Source: Pyrrhosoma nymphula (taxonomy: Eukaryota > Arthropoda > Insecta > Odonata > Coenagrionidae). Taken from it: DNA of 64,000 bases. The position numbers were made by a program, and so were the translations under genes. Numbering within the stretch: the stretch's first letter is position 1; each line of letters begins with the position of its first letter. Under the pieces are notes generated by a model that worked only from the letters and a program-made list of their open reading frames with translations, made no database searches and was not told the DNA's origin. This document shows positions 25,641-37,155 of this stretch, one piece after another. The stretch is from the NCBI GenBank assembly GCA_963573305.1, contig OY754327.1, forward strand, positions 179,994,386-180,058,385. The letters run 5' to 3'.

Positions 25641-28600
25641 GAGATTGAAGAGAGGAAAGGAAGAGACAAACGTTTCTTAGAGGACATGTTTAACCCGAAA
25701 ACAAAACCAATAATATCCCCAAATACAAATCAAATCATTTATTGACGTAAGATAACTGAACAGATGCTTCGAAAAAACTCATTGTAATTTTTTATTTAGA
25801 ATATTAAAAAAAAACGGTAGAACAAGTTGATCCTAATGTAGCAGCATGATTCGTTTGTTTAATGTAGCGAAAACATTAAAAATTATTGTAGAAAATTGTG
25901 TTACGAGTGTATGTAGTGAAATTTACATGAGCAGAAAATAAGCTAGTGAATCTTGGAGCTAAAAATAAGTCAACTGAATTGATAGAAATCGGATTTAGAA
26001 CTCTCAAATAAATTGGCGACCCATCTATTGAGTATATCCATGAACGAGGAAATAATTTTTCCGATGCCAATTTTTCTCCTCCGAGCCATCTCAAGAAAAA
26101 CACGGGTCTCATCTAAGAGCCCCTTACAAGGCTCAACAAATGAGCGTCTCCTTCATCCCAAAACCCCATGGTAGTATCCCGGCCCTCTTCCCCCTTTCGA
26201 GCGGGACCCGGGCCCTATTTTCCTCGCCCTGCTCTCCAAAGAGCATTGGCCCGAGGTATTTTGGCGCCCAGGGCTCACTCATGCAAACTATGAGCCCCTC
26301 ACATACCCCCTCTCACCACTGAATTGCCTATCATTCATCCATTCTTCCCGCCCCATACATACTGACAGAAGACCTAGTATCACCAACTACTGAACGCATT
26401 CCTGCTCAAATTTGAGGGCTTCGGCTCGTGAGTATCGGGAGAGAAAGAGTACAAATCTTTTCTTGAGAAAGATTCGCTCACAAATGAATGGAAAAACATA
26501 CGGAACAGAATTGGTCAAGACTTTGGCGAACTCTTTCAAGAAGAAGACATTGACGAACATTGAGGGTATCCTTAAAACATACGCGTGAGTGGAGTGAAGT
26601 AGGCAAGTAGAAGTCCTACCAAAAGAAGAGAGTGATTTGACAATTTTCACATCGCTGAGAAATGGACTAATGATATAGTACGCAGCCACGCGCACGGGTG
26701 CAAATATATGTATATATACACGAAAGGGATGAAATTCGCTTGAAAATAAAAACACTTGAGCTGACCGCAACTGGACTTGGGAGATCCGGATTCAAATCCC
26801 GGTCAAGTCATATGATTTTATAATGGGGAATTGCATCCTATTGATGTGTATAAGTAGAATATCTTGAGATCATTCGTTATAAATTACACATAAATGCTTA
26901 TACCAATAATTATGCTCATTCGCAAATAATTGTGGAATCACAAAAAGGCATAAGGATCTTCTACTACCACTAAATCGCTTAGGAAAAATAATCATAAATA
27001 CGGATATAACTTTTAAAAGCTTTTTTCCCCGCATGAAAACGCATTTGCATCAATCTTTAATCAATTTCGATGCAGAGAAAATACATTGATTGGACGATTA
27101 AACTTCCGCAAGGAGAAAAATAACACACTGTAAAAAGAAAAGTGCCCTTGTAGCTACATTTGTAACATCAAAATTAATTTCGCTATAACTTTTTGTTTGA
27201 GATCTAGTACGCACGTGAGTATATCGTTAAGTTTATTCAAAAATATAACAGCACATTTTGGGCCACTTAAAATACTGAGCAAATACAAATATTTGGACGG
27301 TATTTAAAACCTATATAATCCATATGCCACTTAAATCACATTTTTCACTTAGCAAACTCGTTGAGGATCGCCGAGATTCCATGCATAAAGTTAGTTAGTT
27401 ATCCATTAGATGACAGAATAATAAGAAAATAATATTGCAGCCGTAAAATCAGTATGTTTCGCTATGAAAGCGCGATTTTAAAAAATATATCTTGAATTGA
27501 TATAGAATAAGTGCTTAAGAGCTGACAATTCGACAAAAAATCGATTTCCTTATGCCTACTGTCAGATATTTAGTACTCAATATTTGATTATTTCCCGAAA
27601 AAAGCTCCTTGACCCACTAATTTACCCTCTAAAAGTTTAAAAAGGAAAACTAAGATAAAAAGAGAAGGTTAAAAAATTCGTTGGTAGTAAATTCTTATGA
27701 GATATGGTACTCTTTATGTTGCTCATTGAATTTACATCCAAATTTAACAGATTATTTTGATTACCAGAATTTCAAAGTTTTCACTACAAAAGAAATCTAT
27801 CACGATTTTTAATAGTGCCGAATACTTAATATTTTAAACATTTCGATAACTGAGGGGAAATATTTTGCCCAGAGTATTGCATCATATGAAACTACTCACG
27901 CAGGCTATTTATCTTGGATTGATGACCTAACACAACCAATTTTTATTTAGATATCATCATTATTCACATCATTCTGCTTAGACCTATTCGCGTGGACAAT
28001 ACATTTAGTGTCCCTCGTTGACAGACATAATTTAAATGGGTTGGAAGAGGCTGGTAGATAAAATTATAGAGAACGGAATTCTTTTAATATATTGCGCACA
28101 AGTGTTTATCTATGATGCAATATTTTCAAAAAATGAACCCATAGTTGGAAATTTTATGATTAAAAACTGATGCAACAAACTCATGCTTTCTCAAGTGCCA
28201 ACTCTTATTGTGTAATTTTTTTTTATTTCAAACCACGACGATTTGAGATTCAAATTCGTTTGTAAATATTTCAAGAACATGTGTATCCATAGCTATGCTT
28301 CAAATATGCCAAGAGATCCAAGAACATTAAAAAATTACGGCTAAATGTTTTACAGTGTTCCGGCGAAGTACTCTTACGGTTTAGGGAAACTGGAGTAAAA
28401 TGCCTCCCTACTCTTCACCTAATTCAGAAGGGAGTAGGTCCCTCTAATGGTTTCAGGTGCTGTTCAAACTTATGTGGTTTGGTTCAAGGTGAGCCAAGGA
28501 TGATGCAGTAAATTGAAGGGCTTGGTGGAAAAAGGGGGTATCCCAAGTTTCGGTCAGAAATGAAGTAACTTCATAATAAGGAATTTAATACTATCTACAA

Positions 28601-29037
28601 TTTATTTTTTACACTAATAGAGTGCTGGATGGCCTTAATGAAACCTAATAAATAAATTAATAAATTTGTTGCGGTTGATATTTTTCTGCTTTAGCTACAG
28701 AAAATCTAATATAATGCTTAATATCTCTACAGCATAATGTTGTGGGATACCCCTTTATTCCACAAAATCCTTCATGCTTAAGCCGAATGGAATTCGATAA
28801 CATTTCCGTCGACAGATAACGATTGTGATCCACCGCATCGCGGCAGATACGGTGGATCTGAATCGCAGCAGATATGAAATTCTACCTCATAATTCCTCGC
28901 TCCACTATTTCTGTCTCTTTAACCGACAACCAAAAAAATAATAATGACTCAATTTCAAAATAAATCTTCCTCATTGCAATTCCTCTCCTCCATCACTCAT
29001 GGCCCAAAATTTCCTCCTATCTATTCACCACTTTTGC
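25641..29037. other. Gene-less AT-rich stretch
   Basis: No gene is supported. 26110-26330 is a GC-richer segment with a 60-codon frame of no recognised family. A tRNA-like box near 26765-26815 is listed separately. A small hairpin with GATCCACCG / CGGTGGATC arms lies near 28830-28860. Confidence 0.45.
26765..26815 (+). repeat. Possible tRNA-derived SINE fragment
   Basis: GGATTCAAATCC at 26788-26799 matches the RNA polymerase III B box, and the surrounding CCGGA-TTCAAAT-CCCGG folds as a T-arm with four of five pairs. A clear A box and acceptor stem are missing. It is either a SINE relic or a chance match. Confidence 0.3.
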
Positions 29038-29245
29038 ATCTCCATCTTTAACTATCTCTCTCTCTCTCCTCCCCACCTCAACTCCTCCGCTACATTGCGA
29101 ACGGGCAAAGGAGAGTAGGAGGAGGAGAAGAAACGAAAGAGAGTATGGAGAGAGGTTGGAGGCGTCAGAGGGAGGGAGAAGAGGGAGAGGAGGGAGGAAG
29201 AGGGGAGGGGAGGGACCTCACCCCGCCAAGGTCATTGACTTCGGA
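29038..29245. repeat. Pyrimidine-to-purine switch island
   Basis: A CT-rich tract (about 29045-29092) is followed after a short spacer by a GA-rich tract (about 29105-29215) on the same strand, so the two halves could partly pair. AGGTCATTGACTT at 29229-29241 follows at once. Two overlapping frames here (29145-29528, 29156-29437) are not recognisable proteins. Confidence 0.5.
29229..29241. promoter_or_regulatory. Second IR-1 / AAGGTCA-type site
   Basis: AGGTCATTGACTT fits RGKTCANTGAMCY at 12 of 13 positions. The extended CCAAGGTCA also fits the FTZ-F1 monomer consensus YCAAGGYCR. As at 25478, the site lies directly beside a polypurine tract. Confidence 0.28.
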
Positions 29246-30479
29246 AAGAACAGCAGCACCACGAGTTCAAATCCTTTTCGGCGGACAGCGCGAACGCGCA
29301 TTATATACGCTTTTGCTCTATTCCTCCTCCTCCCCATACCCATCCACCAACTTTCCTCACTTCAACTCCATTTGTGGCATGCCCACCAAACAAGTATCAA
29401 TCACTTGCGTTTTATCCTGTTTTTTAATGAGCTCTGAGCTACATAATATGGTCAGTGACTCATTCTACACCCTATTATTAATTCCTACAAAATACCATGC
29501 TTCACCTCAAAAGCGCATGTCTGAATAAGTATTAGGGCAATGCATTGGAATCCCAAGAGCAGGGAAATTGACCAAGTTCAGGGTATCGCTTCCTCGAGTA
29601 GTGACCACAAAGTGGTTTCAAAGAAACATATTTCTCTTGCTTTCATTAAGTAGGCCTCTTTGCATCAGTTTGATTCATTCGTCGTCTAAATGAAAATAAA
29701 AAGCGAATTTTCAATTATATTTTAATAAGAAAAACTAAAATTCATTTCCTCCATAAACCATGCCATAGGGCTCGCGCGAGTAGACATATGATTCAGGCAT
29801 AATAGGCTGTTAACTCAAGTCATAAATACCAAAATACAATAAGTGCGTGACGGGGAAAAACTATAATTTTATTTCTTCAAAACTACAAACATATTAAGAA
29901 CCTACATTTTAAACAAGACTCTCGGTGCATTGATGATTTTCAGTTGAATTGGAATACAAAAGAAGGATGGGCTAATTTTCTGAAAGCATTCTTTTCCTAT
30001 TGTGAGCTAGAGAGCAAGATTTCATGCATTTACACTAATATAATTCAATCGACACATTTGAAGACATTTTCAAAAGCCTCGTTACACTAACGACGAAAGT
30101 AGGATTCAAGACGAATAAAATAGCCTTCAGATTAATTATTTGTAGCTTTAATACCATAGAGGAAATGTTAATGAAATAAACAGATAGATCTCTTAGCCAA
30201 AATAACATCATTAACAAATATCGGCTGAAAACTATCAATGATTGACCACGATTCTAAAATTTAGGATAGCACAGAGAAAACTATAATTTAATTAATTAGC
30301 CCTTACAGAGTTGGCCGTTCCATTGAAACTATGGCACTCATATGCAAGTATAGGCAAATATTTGAATTCCAAACAACCAATAAAATCGAATTACGACCCT
30401 ACGAGGGTTTCGGGCTCGAAGAAAAAGCTTAGCAAGCCTGCGTTGTGATTAAAATCTGTGGAGCGTCACATTTTGCGAG
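29246..30479. other. Gene-less AT-rich stretch
   Basis: Only short frames without recognisable domains are present, and there is no visible repeat structure. Confidence 0.45.
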
Positions 30480-30900
30480 GAAAAGAAATGCCAAAGAGAT
30501 CTAGGCGAAAAAAAGGAAAATGCGAGCGACCGCACGCAAGAGACTCACCGGACTATTTTCCTTGCCTCCTCTTCCACCCTTTCTCTCACCCCTCCCTTTT
30601 TTTCCGAACGAAGTATCCAAATCCGTCGTGTGCCTTACCCCTCGGGCGTGCTGTTCCCAAGGCGACGCCGAAGGGAGGTCGGGATGTGGTCCGGCGGTGG
30701 CGAGGGAATCCACAAGGGGGTGGGGGGGCGAAGGAGGGGGGAAAACAAACGAGGAAGAATATCCAGCCGAGAAGGGAAATCTTCAGGTCACCTCTTCCCG
30801 TCCCGTCGGTGAGGGACCCCTCTTGAGGTCGAATTCCTGCGAAAGGAACACCCCTGCAAAGGGGGTTGTCGTCAAAGCGCTATGGGAGGCTGAGGAAGTT
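30480..30900. other. GC-rich island
   Basis: A GC-rich block with overlapping frames in several reading frames (30458-30826, 30520-30927, 30630-30812, and 30501-30713 on the minus strand). The simultaneous opening of several frames points to base composition rather than a coding exon. G-runs near 30717-30746 could support G-quadruplexes. Confidence 0.35.
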
Positions 30901-31687
30901 GAAAGCTGGAAGAAAGGGTTGGAATAACTGGCCCATTAAGTAATCCAAGATGGGTCTTAAAGTATTTTCTTCTCTCTTCATCCACTCACAATTAACGAGA
31001 CGATAAAAGTACTTTCACAAATATTTTATTCCAAGAGCAACTTGTCAAAAATATTGGAAGTGGGGTGCACAGGGATTTGAGACACAAATAATCGACTATG
31101 AAACTATGGTTTTTCTATGTTAACCACTTCACGATGGAACTACGGAAGCACTTCAAGTTCCTGTTGGAATTGAATGACTTTTCCGGAGAAAAAGCAGCAT
31201 GTAGCTATTAAAAAACAACTCTCCCTCTCTATCTCTCTTTCTCATTTTTTCTCCGATTGTGAGTGTTACGCGACGTCTCCAAGGTCAATCCGTTCCTTAA
31301 TTCTGGAGAGTCGGTGGGGGAGGGGTCACGCAGGAAAGAGTGACAGAGGTCGAGAGTGCTATCCTCAATCAGAACTATTTAAAAAAATCTATGCTTTCGG
31401 TTATCCACAGGTGGAGTGAGGGGTGAGAATATTCAGTCGCACGTAATTTCGATATGTCAGATATTCTATTGTATTTTCGCAAATTTCCTCGTTCCTTGCG
31501 CGCCCACGTTTATAACGCGGAAGAGTATTCGCAGGTGGGTCGGCAGGAAAGAAAAGAGAAAATGAACTCGCGCACACTCACAACAAACACCACACTATCG
31601 CAGGCGCATTTAAGTTTCGGGGAGAGCGGAGGCGGCTGCAGGCACCACAAGCTCGAAGCCGGAGAGGTCGTCGACGTTCCGGCACGG

Positions 31688-31714
31688 GCGCGCGCGCACA
31701 CACACGCACACACA
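31688..31714. repeat. 27-bp alternating purine-pyrimidine run
   Basis: Uninterrupted GC and then CA alternation, a sequence type that favours left-handed Z-DNA. It continues into an imperfect CA repeat up to about 31740. Confidence 0.85.
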
Positions 31715-33060
31715 AACACACCACCAACACACGCAGACACAATCCAGCGTGCGCACGAGGGTGACCGGAGCACGGAGGGAGCTCCCTATTCCGAGTGCGA
31801 GTGTATTTATCCCCTTTCCTCCTCTCTCCCAATATTCCCGAATATACACACTCTCCCCGTATCCGCAGCACTTAACGGACTTGCTTCTCTCCTTCCTTTA
31901 CTCCTCCAGGATTCTAGAATTTATTTTTGTTTAATTCTTATTACGGCGAGAAAGGAAGAGAGATAAAATTCCAGCAACGAGCGAAGAGCATGAACTCGAC
32001 GGCGGCAGTTAACTTTATGGGCAGGGAGTGAAGAACAGAATACCAAGGGAAATGCACAATTCGCACGAATCGAGATTAATCCTCTTCCTTAATTCCTTCA
32101 GCTGTAATGCTCTTCCACAGTCCACGAGGTTAGGGAAACCACATTTATTCACCATACACGCCTCTCATGACTACGTAATAATGTAAATGTAACACATCAA
32201 GAGAGGAACAGTAGCTTTATATCTCAGCGAATTAATGGCAATGTTGCGCTCACTGAGGAATCACAACCGTGACGTCGGATCTTCTTATCTTGGAGGCAGG
32301 ATTACAGGAAAATGAACAAAGGAAACTGATTTTTCTTCAACTCACTCAATTCGGTGTACGTTTTCACACTTTGCTGCGAGTTGAGTCGGAGAAGGGTAAG
32401 TATGTAGCGACACAAAGGGGAAAAACAGAGGGAGGAAGATAATTGATGATCCAATCACAACGAACGACAGAGGTCGGAAAATAAAACACCGACACAAGTC
32501 GACAGTGAGACGAGAGAGCAATCAAGTGATCACTCACTACCTATCCACTCAGGCAAACTATGTCCGTCGTTGAAAATAAAAGGAAAACACAAACAGGAAT
32601 TGCGGGGAAGAGGATGCGAAAACGGTGATGAGCACACGCCGCGTGATCACTGAAAGCACACGATCTCTGGCAAGGCGACGACCAGAGCGGGGCAAAAGTT
32701 TCCGAGTGTGATATATTTTAATCAATCAGTACGCGCGGCGGACGCGCGCGCGATCCCACCACCCTCTTGCGGTCGGACGTCGAACCTAACTGAGCGGAGG
32801 CCCGGCTTGCACTGACTGACTACGCGCGACGACGAACCGTCTCTTCCCTCTCTCTCTATCTCTCTCTTTCTCTCTTCAGTGATTCCGTCTCCTCTCCTCC
32901 GCCTTCCTCCTTTCCCACAAACCCTCTCTCCTCCCTTCCCCCTCGACCGTACTCGCCCTCACCCCTTTCTCCTCTCTCTCTCCCACTCTTTCTCTCTCTC
33001 CCTATCGCACTCGCACCGCGTGGACGGGAGGGTGAAGAACCGGCGACTGTGACGCAACGG

Positions 33061-33068
33061 TGACGTCA
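33061..33068. promoter_or_regulatory. CRE-type palindrome TGACGTCA
   Basis: The full 8-bp cAMP-response-element consensus, in context GGTGACGTCACC, at the edge of the CpG-rich island. A second identical octamer lies in the island at 53280-53287. Confidence 0.35.
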
Positions 33069-33420
33069 CCCGTAGAGTAGAGGGGCGGGGAAGGCCTTCC
33101 CCGAGACAGAGGCCGGCGATTCACCCACAAACACGCGTACGAACGCACGCGCCCCCGCTACACACGACCCCTCGAAGTGTGCAAGGGAGGCGAGGACAGG
33201 GGTGGTGAGGGTGGGTGAAGGATGAGAAAGAATTGAAAGAGCGCATCGGATGAAAAGGGTCTTGCGAAAAACGATGTTCCAGTTGTCCAGAAATAGATTT
33301 GTCGAAACAACGACACTATTTTTTTCAGTCGACACTACACAACTTTTTTTTGCGAAAAACACGAAATTCCACGAATTCGAAGTGTCTTAAAGAACGAAAA
33401 TATTTTCTAAACCAGAGAGA

Positions 33421-33490
33421 GAGTACGCTAACCTTGAGGGATAAACTCCTCGGTCAAACGGGTTCGAGTTCCGTTCCGGGCGTGAGAGGA
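33421..33490 (+). repeat. tRNA-like segment, possible SINE head
   Basis: GGTTCGAGTTCC at 33461-33472 is a near-consensus B box. ACGGG-TTCGAGT-TCCGT forms a complete 5-bp T-stem with a 7-nt loop. An A box and the D and anticodon arms are not clear, so an intact tRNA gene is unlikely. A tRNA-derived SINE relic is the best guess. Confidence 0.35.
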
Positions 33491-34254
33491 GCCCCCACCA
33501 AAGGGCGCAGTGACAGAGAGGTCTGGGGGATTAAAAGGGCAAAGCACTTTTGGAAGATGTTTTACGTGTAAAAACATCGTGACGAGTTACGTTTTTTGTC
33601 TGTAACACTCCAGTTCTGTTTTAATTTATTCTATTTATTTAAGTTAAATGACAGCGGAATATGGGCTTTTATCACCAATTACTCAAGGTGTGGATCACTT
33701 GAACTCATTTGAGCGCATATGAAAACCTTCCAGAAGTTATTTCTGGCTGCTTACCAGGATTCCATAGTCACCAGCACACGTGTCAGGCGCAGAAAAAATC
33801 CTTTTTTCTGGACAGCAGATTATTGTGTAGGTCCTGTAGTTACTCCATTCCTCGCTAGCAACTTTATTTACAAACTTATAAGTATTTTACCGCCTCTAAG
33901 TGATGAAGAACAAATTGCCCACACATCATGTTTAGAAATAATAGGCACGCCGAAATGTAGGGTTGGCAAACAGGGTTAACCACCCCCTATTGGAGAGTGG
34001 AGCACGTCCCTGCATGAGTGTAAAATATTTTCCTCATTTTTACATCATTGCTTTTCCAAACACGAGTCAAATTTTACCATCCCATAAAACTCAAAAAGGT
34101 TGCCCGATAATTTCCTTTAACTCACAAGAAGTTGATATATAAAGAGGAAAAAATAAATTAATGGTGACAAAGCAAGGAATCTTTGAGAATTCAAAAAATG
34201 TCTCCCCACTCTTACCGTACAAGTATTCATGGCTTTAGCATGGGAGGGCATGGC

Positions 34255-34277
34255 TTCAAGGTCTTAAAGACCTTGAA
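34255..34277. repeat. 23-bp perfect palindrome
   Basis: TTCAAGGTCTT, a single A, then AAGACCTTGAA. Each arm contains TCAAGGTC, close to an orphan-nuclear-receptor half-site. The arms can also form a tight hairpin. Confidence 0.75.
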
Positions 34278-34658
34278 TTTGTCAAATGGTTTAAATTAAT
34301 TATTAAGTGTTGACTATATTGTTACAAAATGCTATTATTCCTAGTACATACCCATGATATAATAGCGTTTAATTTAAGTGTGAAAGTGTAATGTAAACAT
34401 TTTTCATTTATTCTTTTAAATTATTTGTTTTGATAATTTATTTGCCTCATTTGTAATATCCCACGCGGGTTCCCTTTTATTATTGCCAGCTCTGACTAGT
34501 CCCATACATGTTGTACATACATGCATATCATGAGAAGAATAAATTATCTATTTTATTTAAAGAATATTAAAATAATCGTAATTGTTTTATATTTTATTTA
34601 CAATTATTTATATAGTCGGAATAATATAGTCTATGATTCTGGAATAAAATTTAAATTA

Positions 34659-34683
34659 TATTTTATCTGGAGTTTTAGTCAAT
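34659..34683 (-). repeat. Inverted copy of the element's own 3' end
   Basis: The 25 bp here are the reverse complement of 36212-36236 with one mismatch (24/25), including ATCTGGAGTTTT. They cap the truncated 5' end of the Penelope-like copy. Confidence 0.85.
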
Positions 34684-34808
34684 TAATGCTAAACATCTAA
34701 CACAGATTCTTTCACAAGTGATATCAGACAGATACAACATTCAGGACTCGATTTTTTCAAAAAATAAAAAAGCAAAAAATACCACAGAATTAAAAATGAA
34801 TATTTTTA

Positions 34809-35490
34809 TATGTTAACTCCTTATTTACTAACATACCCATTGATGTTGCCAGTCAGATTATTACAGAATGGGATATCATAAAATTCATAGCAAAATGGAT
34901 GTTTTTAATTCATAGCAATGTTCCACCATCGATTAAACCAAGGCGACTTACAAATTGCTGATAAGTTTATTTATATAATCAACGGTGTACCTATGGGGTC
35001 CCCAGTTGTTCCTGAATTAGCTGAAATAGTAATGGAAAAACTCGAGATGAAGTGTGTGCAATCCTTCCGTTTAAAACTTCTTTTATACATAAATATGAAG
35101 ATGACTTAGTTGTCCCAATAGACTGTCCTGACTCCATCATTCTGAAAATTTTCAACCAGTTCCACTCTAGATTCTACTTTAAAATTGAGTCTGAAATTGA
35201 ATTCAAATTTCTATTTCTTGATATAATAACACTTAAAAATCAAGATTATCATATGAAATCATGTGGACTGGTGGAGGAAACCACAGAAACCAGACAGATA
35301 CTTTAACTACAACTCTCACCATCCACTAACACAAAAAATAAATACTGCTCTGACGCTCAAACACAGAGCCATTAATATATACGATCCAATATATGCTGAC
35401 AAGAATATTGAAATCATCAAAGGAATTCTACTCATGAAAAAATTCCCCAAGATACATAGTCAACACCATATTATATTCAAATAGAACAAC
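34809..35490 (+). pseudogene. Penelope-like reverse transcriptase, broken
   Basis: Reading across frames gives the conserved blocks in the right order. From 34809 there is SLFTNIPIDVASQIITEW (RT motif 1 region). Near 34985 there is NGVPMGSPVVPELAEIVME, the PMGSPLSP-type motif. Near 35070-35110 there is PFKTSFIHKYEDDLVV, the catalytic box with E-D-D in place of the usual V-D-D context. Later come FKFLFLDI and then NYNSHHPLTQKINTALTLKH with AINIYDPIYADKNIEIIKGI. The frame shifts at least twice (around 35060 and 35270) and stops interrupt it. In a live element this enzyme copies the element RNA into chromosomal DNA. The N-terminal part before motif 1 is absent. Confidence 0.85.
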
Positions 35491-35549
35491 TAAAGGACCA
35501 ACCCATCCCAGCTACTCAGAGTCCGACAAAAGCCAAGAATCACATAAAT

Positions 35550-36043
35550 ATCGAAGCATAATACGAGGATTGTCCAAACAGATAGCCAAGAGATTCAAGT
35601 ATGCCAAGTTTAAAATAGCTTTCAAGAACTACAACACGCAAAAGAACCTTATATACCTAAACCCACCTCAAGACCAAAATTCCCCCAGAACATAGGAGTA
35701 ATATAGTGTATTATATCCCATGCAAAGAATGTGACAGCATATATATTAGCCAAACTTCACAAGATCTAAAAGACAGTGACAACCAGCATCAAAATCAATG
35801 AAACACGCAAAAAAAAAGTTTCGCCCTTGCTTATTATGCCCTAACCGAAAACAACCGTTTTGAATTTAATAAATCTTCGGCCATAGAATTTGAACCAATC
35901 CTTAAGAAAAGACTATTCAAAGAAATGGTCTATATCGCCAAACACTCAAACTTATGTAATAAAAGAATCGACATCAGCAACCTCAGTCATATTTATAACA
36001 ATCTAATTAGTTCAACAGCATGTAATCAGTCAACCAAAAAGTG
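35550..36043 (+). pseudogene. Penelope-like linker and GIY-YIG endonuclease, broken
   Basis: A frame from about 35550 gives RSIIRGLSKQIAKRFKYAKF, typical of the linker. From about 35700 it gives SNIVYYIPCKECDSIYISQT, the C-x2-C plus YIG-like motif of the GIY-YIG nuclease of Penelope-like elements; here the YIG reads YIS, so the glycine is lost. The downstream frame gives FEPILKKRLFKEMVYIAKHS, the C-terminal helix with the conserved glutamate region, and stops at about 36043. The nuclease would nick target DNA for priming. Stops near 35694 and a frameshift near 35775 show decay. Confidence 0.8.
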
Positions 36044-36154
36044 AATCATTTAATAGTGATATGTAGGTATGTATCTTATGTATGTGGTTTTATGCATACC
36101 TTAAGTTTTATAAATGTTCTCCTTTGCTGTTTTGCTGTAATTATTTAAATAGTC

Positions 36155-36181
36155 CTGATGATGCTAATAAAGTAGTGCAAC
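36155..36181 (+). ncRNA. Hammerhead-like core in the Penelope tail
   Basis: CTGATGA, then GCTA-ATAAAG-TAGT able to form a 4-bp stem II (one G-U), then GCAAC, where GAAAC is expected. The GAAA to GCAA change should abolish cleavage. Its place just after the coding part of a recognisable Penelope-like element supports the identification. Confidence 0.55.
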
Positions 36182-36236
36182 GTTGGCAGTGGAATATGGA
36201 GCAGATACCATATTGACCAAAACTCCAGATAAAATA

Positions 36237-36805
36237 GTTATTGAACGCGGTCAAGAGAAAAAACACTACATTTTTTTAAAGCTTATGATTGGGGGGCGTT
36301 CGATATAGGTTCGTGAAACCAAGGTGGCTCGAAAAGTTTATACAAACACTGGCCTACACTATAAACGGGGAAAGTTAACAGTAGGTAATTGTTTCAATAT
36401 TCTTATATTTTTCATGTGCCTCAGTATAGTTCTTTAAACAATAAAATAAAAGAAGAGCTAACATATAAAGAAAAGAAATGGAGAAGTTAGGCATGTTTTA
36501 CATGAATTTTAAGATTCAAACTTACATACTTTTGAAAATAGATTCTGGCCAGAATTTCCCTCTTGATGCCAAAAATATTTTCTGGTATCATAAAACTGAT
36601 AAAACAGCGGTCAATGTATCTCAAAAAGGAGTTAACATTTTACGAAATGCAAAAGCAAATGCCTCTGTGTGTCGGAAATTCCTCAATTTAACGTAATTTC
36701 CCAAATTATCGGTCCGTTCCACAATTGGGAACTTTTAATGGGATTTAAAAAGACATCGCTCCGTTACGAAGGAGAGGGATTGAGTGTCACGGCTGCTCCA
36801 TCGGA
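36237..36805. other. Gene-less stretch
   Basis: A 72-codon frame (36478-36696) and a 64-codon frame (36669-36863) are present, without recognisable family features. The sequence then grades into the GATAT-rich repeat. Confidence 0.4.
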
Positions 36806-37052
36806 CTTGCGATATTGCGATGCAATCCCTGCGATAGGCCATAGAATTGATCTACCAGACTAGGCAATGTATCGTATTGTGATATTACGTCTTATGCATA
36901 CTGCGTCTGTAATATGTGATACTCAACATCATGCAATGACATGCGATAACATGAGCTTTTAGAAACCATGAGACCCGTAATAATAATTTGAGCGACAGGT
37001 GATATTTCGCATTGCGATGACCTACAATATCACATCCGATATTATGCTATAT
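36806..37052. repeat. Degenerate GATAT-rich repeat, left half
   Basis: Irregular recurrences of GCGATA, GATATT and CATGCGATA-like words fill this stretch, continuing at 41009-41295 on the far side of the LINE. No fixed period is visible by eye, so it is either an old satellite or a decayed simple repeat. Confidence 0.6.
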
Positions 37053-37155
37053 GTTCTCGGGGTTGGCTTGCCGCTTCCGAGTGCGTCCATCGGGTTGCGG
37101 GTGATGGGTCGACCTTTAGATATATAGGTTAGCTGCGAATTTAGTGATTTTACTC

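Larger units (their letters stand above)
31260..33140. promoter_or_regulatory. CpG-rich island, possible promoter region
   Basis: CpG dinucleotides are frequent here compared with the AT-rich surroundings, especially at 31660-31700, 32630-32840 and 33010-33160. The island holds a CA/CG alternating run, a long CT-rich tract (32840-33010) and a palindromic TGACGTCA at 33061-33068. An AGG|GTAAGTA string at about 32394-32403 fits a splice-donor consensus on the plus strand, so a non-coding first exon is conceivable. No coding exon could be recognised. A promoter of a nearby gene outside the window is possible but unproven. Confidence 0.3.
33141..34658. other. Gene-less stretch
   Basis: No gene is supported. 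A tRNA-like segment (33421-33490) and a 23-bp palindrome (34255-34277) are listed separately. The 86-codon frame at 33719-33979 has no recognised domain. Confidence 0.45.
34659..36236 (+). mobile_element. 5'-truncated Penelope-like element with inverted cap
   Basis: It holds, in order, a reverse transcriptase beginning inside its first conserved motif, a GIY-YIG-type endonuclease domain, an untranslated tail with a hammerhead-like core (36155-36181), and a 3' end. The last 25 bp (36212-36236) reappear inverted at the 5' boundary (34659-34683) with one mismatch. Penelope-like elements are known for such inverted or tandem terminal arrangements and for hammerhead motifs in their terminal repeats. 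The coding region has several frameshifts and stops, so the copy is dead. No target-site duplication was found. Confidence 0.85.

Noticed and set aside
31454..31966. 170-codon plus-strand frame
   Set aside because: Overlaps three minus-strand frames over the same CA/CG-rich DNA. It has no domain, and its middle is the alternating CA run.
34659..36236. Target-site duplication for the Penelope-like copy
   Set aside because: The flanks (AAATTA on the left, GTTATT on the right) do not match convincingly.
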